This document shows, piece after piece, positions 63,647 through 64,000 of a stretch of 64,000 bases of DNA. Position 1 is the stretch's first letter. The number at the start of each line of letters is the position of its first letter. A program made the translations under genes and the position numbers. The stretch covers positions 176,522 to 240,521 of the forward strand of contig JADJJK010000075.1 in NCBI GenBank assembly GCA_016706545.1, given 5' to 3'. The stretch comes from Myxococcales bacterium. Its GTDB lineage: Bacteria; Myxococcota_A; Polyangia; Haliangiales; Haliangiaceae. The notes under the pieces were generated by a model, which made no database searches, was not told the origin of the DNA, and was given only the letters and a program-made list of their open reading frames with translations.

Positions 63647-64000
63647 TCAGTCCAGCGCCTTGATCGCTTGCTTGAACCGCTTGAGGCGCGCCTTGGACGG
63701 CTCCGGCTCCGGCAGGGCTGCGACCTTGGCCTCCAGCTTGGCGATGCGCTCGGACGCCTTGGGGTGGGTGGCGTAGAAGCCGCCGGTCCCCGTGTGCTGC
63801 TTGTCGGCCAGCCGGCGCAGGTAGGCCACGAACGCCCGCGGGTCGTAGCCGGCGCGCTGCATGATCTCGAGCCCCACCCGGTCGGCCTCGAACTCGGTAT
63901 CGCGCGAGTAGCCCTTGACGATGAGCGCGTCGGTCATGTCCTCCATCGCGCCCTCGAAGGCCTGGGTCAGGTTGCCCAGCGCGGCCTCGTCGAGCTGCAC
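63647..64000 (-). CDS. M48-family metallopeptidase, C-terminal part
   Basis: The last 117 or so codons of a gene entering from the right edge. 'YSRDTEFEADRVGLEIMQRA' carries the E-x-x-x-D type third zinc ligand region of M48 (HtpX/Oma1-like) peptidases, and 'GGFYATHPKASERIAKLEAK' is the standard downstream block. The HExxH helix lies outside the window. A GTG at 64000 is within the gene, not its start. The 242 nt between its stop and the haem lipoprotein start show no gene. Confidence 0.85.
   Translation of the reverse strand: MQLDEAALGNLTQAFEGAMEDMTDALIVKGYSRDTEFEADRVGLEIMQRAGYDPRAFVAYLRRLADKQHTGTGGFYATHPKASERIAKLEAKVAALPEPEPSKARLKRFKQAIKALD

Overview
The window is very GC-rich with strong third-position GC bias, dense genes and many start/stop overlaps. 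It encodes TPR-type proteins, a collagen-like secreted-type protein, outer-membrane barrels, haem lipoproteins, an aerobic CO-dehydrogenase-type operon and a large NRPS locus. This mix fits a soil bacterium of the Myxococcota (former delta-proteobacteria). That assignment is inference from gene content and composition; no rRNA marker is present.

Layout. 1-9611: housekeeping and metabolic genes (GH35-like glycosidase, Nudix hydrolase, MBL-fold RNase-like protein, L-serine dehydratase, class V aminotransferase, acidic TPR-like protein). 9612-11395: a visibly AT-richer islet with two poorly characterised genes and a decayed TIGR04255-like gene. 11396-15759: thymidine kinase, a cupin, an outer-membrane protein and a cation/proton antiporter. 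16141-38652: a nonribosomal peptide cluster read entirely on the + strand, mostly with 1-4 nt overlaps. 38732-42847: FAD oxidoreductase, Pit phosphate transporter with its DUF47 partner, WYL regulator. 42931-57638: maturation and structural genes of a molybdenum hydroxylase (XdhC in two pieces, molybdopterin-binding/nucleotidyltransferase, CoxG, CoxS-L-M-D-E), with a collagen-like protein and an endonuclease/phosphatase-fold gene between the two halves. 57646-64000: S9 peptidase, a set of c-haem-motif envelope proteins, and the end of an M48 peptidase.

Central system. The NRPS cluster opens with a complete SyrB1/SyrB2/SyrC-type set. It comprises a stand-alone A-PCP didomain whose specificity code reads DFWNIGMVH-K (the L-Thr code), a non-haem Fe(II)/2-oxoglutarate halogenase with the diagnostic His-x-Ala facial motif, and a Cys-type aminoacyl shuttle. 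Immediately downstream is a gene that looks like an ordinary short-chain dehydrogenase but carries the halohydrin dehalogenase signatures (T-x4-Y-x-G replacing the nucleotide-binding glycine motif, S-x12-Y-x3-R, and a Pro-Asn-Phe-Leu halide site). 4-Chloro-threonine is a vicinal chlorohydrin, so the simplest reading is cryptic chlorination: chlorinate C4 of Thr, then expel chloride with the neighbouring hydroxyl to make a beta,gamma-epoxide amino acid.

Assembly line. The main NRPS reads A(Gly-like)-PCP-C-A(+N-methyltransferase)-PCP-(half an epimerase)-C. Two further carrier domains have no working adenylation domain: the PCP-TE protein and the PCP of an A-PCP-C protein whose A domain has lost its key residues. 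Both are natural targets for trans-loading with the threonine-derived unit by the SyrC-like shuttle. A membrane desaturase/hydroxylase, MbtH protein, MFS exporter, BrnT-like protein and a free-standing B3/B4 tRNA-editing-like protein complete the locus.
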